From the NCBI GenBank assembly GCA_036496265.1, contig DASXLL010000237.1, forward strand, positions 1 through 32,806: a stretch of DNA of 32,806 nt. The letters run 5' to 3'. The notes beneath the pieces are model-generated. The model made no database searches. It was given only the letters and a program-made list of their open reading frames with translations, and was not told the origin of the DNA. The position numbers and the translations under genes are program-made. This DNA is from CAYLLN01 sp036496265. Lineage in GTDB: Bacteria > Planctomycetota > Planctomycetia > Pirellulales > Pirellulaceae. Each line of letters starts with the position of its first letter. Position 1 is the first letter of the stretch. Shown one piece after another: positions 32,362 through 32,806 of this stretch.

Positions 32362-32806
32362 TGTTGCGATCGACCACGTCGCGTCGCCGTCACTCTGCTG
32401 GAGCTGATTCTCGCGCTCGCGCTGTCGATCATGGTGCTCTCCGCGGTTGGCATGGCGATCAATTTGTATTTCAAAATGCTCGATGTCCGCCGCACGAGCA
32501 TGGAAGAGATGCAAGTCGTCCGTGTCGTGACGCAGCGGATCACCAACGACCTGCGGATGATGGTGCAGCCCAATCAGCCGGATCTTTCGGGCCTCCAAAC
32601 AGCGATGAACAACGCGATGCAGGCCGCCTTGCAGCAAACGGCCGCCGCGACCGGCGGCGCTTCGACCGTGATTAGCGGAGTAACCAACCAAACGACCGGG
32701 GCCACGACTTTGAGTACCGGCACGGGTGGCGGCGCTGGCGGTCAGGGTGGCGCTCAGGGGGGCGCAGGAGGACAAGCTGGCGGTGGTCAAGGTGCAGGCG
32801 GCGGAC
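32311..32806 (+). CDS. GspJ-like minor pseudopilin, 3' end beyond the window
   Basis: A reading frame from ATG 32311 stays open to the window edge (165 residues seen). The prepilin signal is R-R-V-A^V-T-L-L-E-L-I-L-A-L-A-L-S-I-M, with Glu31 at +5, Ala instead of Gly at -1 and an unusually long leader of 26 residues. Residues 10-17 of the leader (S-G-T-K-F-G-P-G) are encoded by a palindromic repeat. The mature part has the GspJ-like pattern V-V-R-V-V-T-Q-R-I-T-N-D-L-R-M-M-V-Q. From about residue 140 it becomes Gly/Ala/Gln-rich (G-G-G-A-G-G-Q-G-G-A-Q), like the tail of the gene before it. Spacing and order I-then-J fit a pseudopilin operon continuing beyond the edge. Confidence 0.75.
   Translation, partial: MVAASNRPHSGTKFGPGCCDRPRRVAVTLLELILALALSIMVLSAVGMAINLYFKMLDVRRTSMEEMQVVRVVTQRITNDLRMMVQPNQPDLSGLQTAMNNAMQAALQQTAAATGGASTVISGVTNQTTGATTLSTGTGGGAGGQGGAQGGAGGQAGGGQGAGGG

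Noticed and set aside
31309..32790. Minus-strand open frames (400-490 codons) opposite the Gly-rich pseudopilin
   Set aside because: They read Arg/His or Ala/Thr runs produced by the GGN-rich repeat; the plus strand has a textbook prepilin signal.

Overview
The window reads as chromosomal DNA of a planctomycete, most likely in the Pirellulales. The grounds are GC-rich coding, formylglycine-type sulfatases, a DUF1559 'H-X9-DG' prepilin-like protein, a PQQ-propeller protein opening with an N-W-P-Q-F-R-G motif, a very large Ser/Thr kinase carrying an FGE-like domain, and sparse Shine-Dalgarno sites. No rRNA, tRNA, CRISPR array, transposase or phage gene was seen. Family calls rest on motifs read by eye; no database search was run.

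Layout. (1) 221-3687, + strand: the inner-membrane motor of a Tad/Flp-type pilus (TadA/CpaF ATPase, TadB, TadC), probably the end of a longer tad operon that begins outside the window. (2) 3714-10000, - strand: PQQ-propeller protein, DUF1570-like metallopeptidase with leucine-rich repeats, methionyl-tRNA formyltransferase, leucyl aminopeptidase PepA and an 80-aa membrane protein. (3) 10282-16332, +: one protein of about 2016 aa combining a Ser/Thr kinase, a STAND-type NTPase, one membrane span, a helical-repeat region and a C-terminal FGE-like domain without the catalytic cysteines. (4) 16358-16954, -: a small secreted protein. (5) 17109-23006, +: two sulfatases, a HEAT-sialidase fusion and a succinylglutamate desuccinylase/aspartoacylase-like hydrolase, which together look like a module attacking a sulfated, possibly acylated glycan. 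(6) 23003-30721, -: a small coiled-coil protein, a small lipoprotein, a DUF1559 prepilin, a 955-aa secreted orphan, RtcB RNA ligase and mannose-1-phosphate guanylyltransferase. (7) 31005-32806, +: two minor pseudopilins (GspI-like and GspJ-like) with long Gly/Gln/Lys low-complexity tails; the second is cut by the window edge.

The most striking unexplained layer is repeat DNA. Heptanucleotide arrays, resembling the STRR repeats described in cyanobacteria, occur at seven or more places, in both orientations. They lie in the gaps of the tad operon, beside the DUF1559 gene, in frame inside the mannose-1-phosphate guanylyltransferase gene, and in the 5' end of the DUF1570-LRR gene. A second family of 9-10 bp palindromes occurs as two matching pairs plus a single copy. 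A 67-nt element at 30815-30881 folds on paper into a perfect four-stem cloverleaf with no unpaired junction base. Several repeats have become coding sequence.
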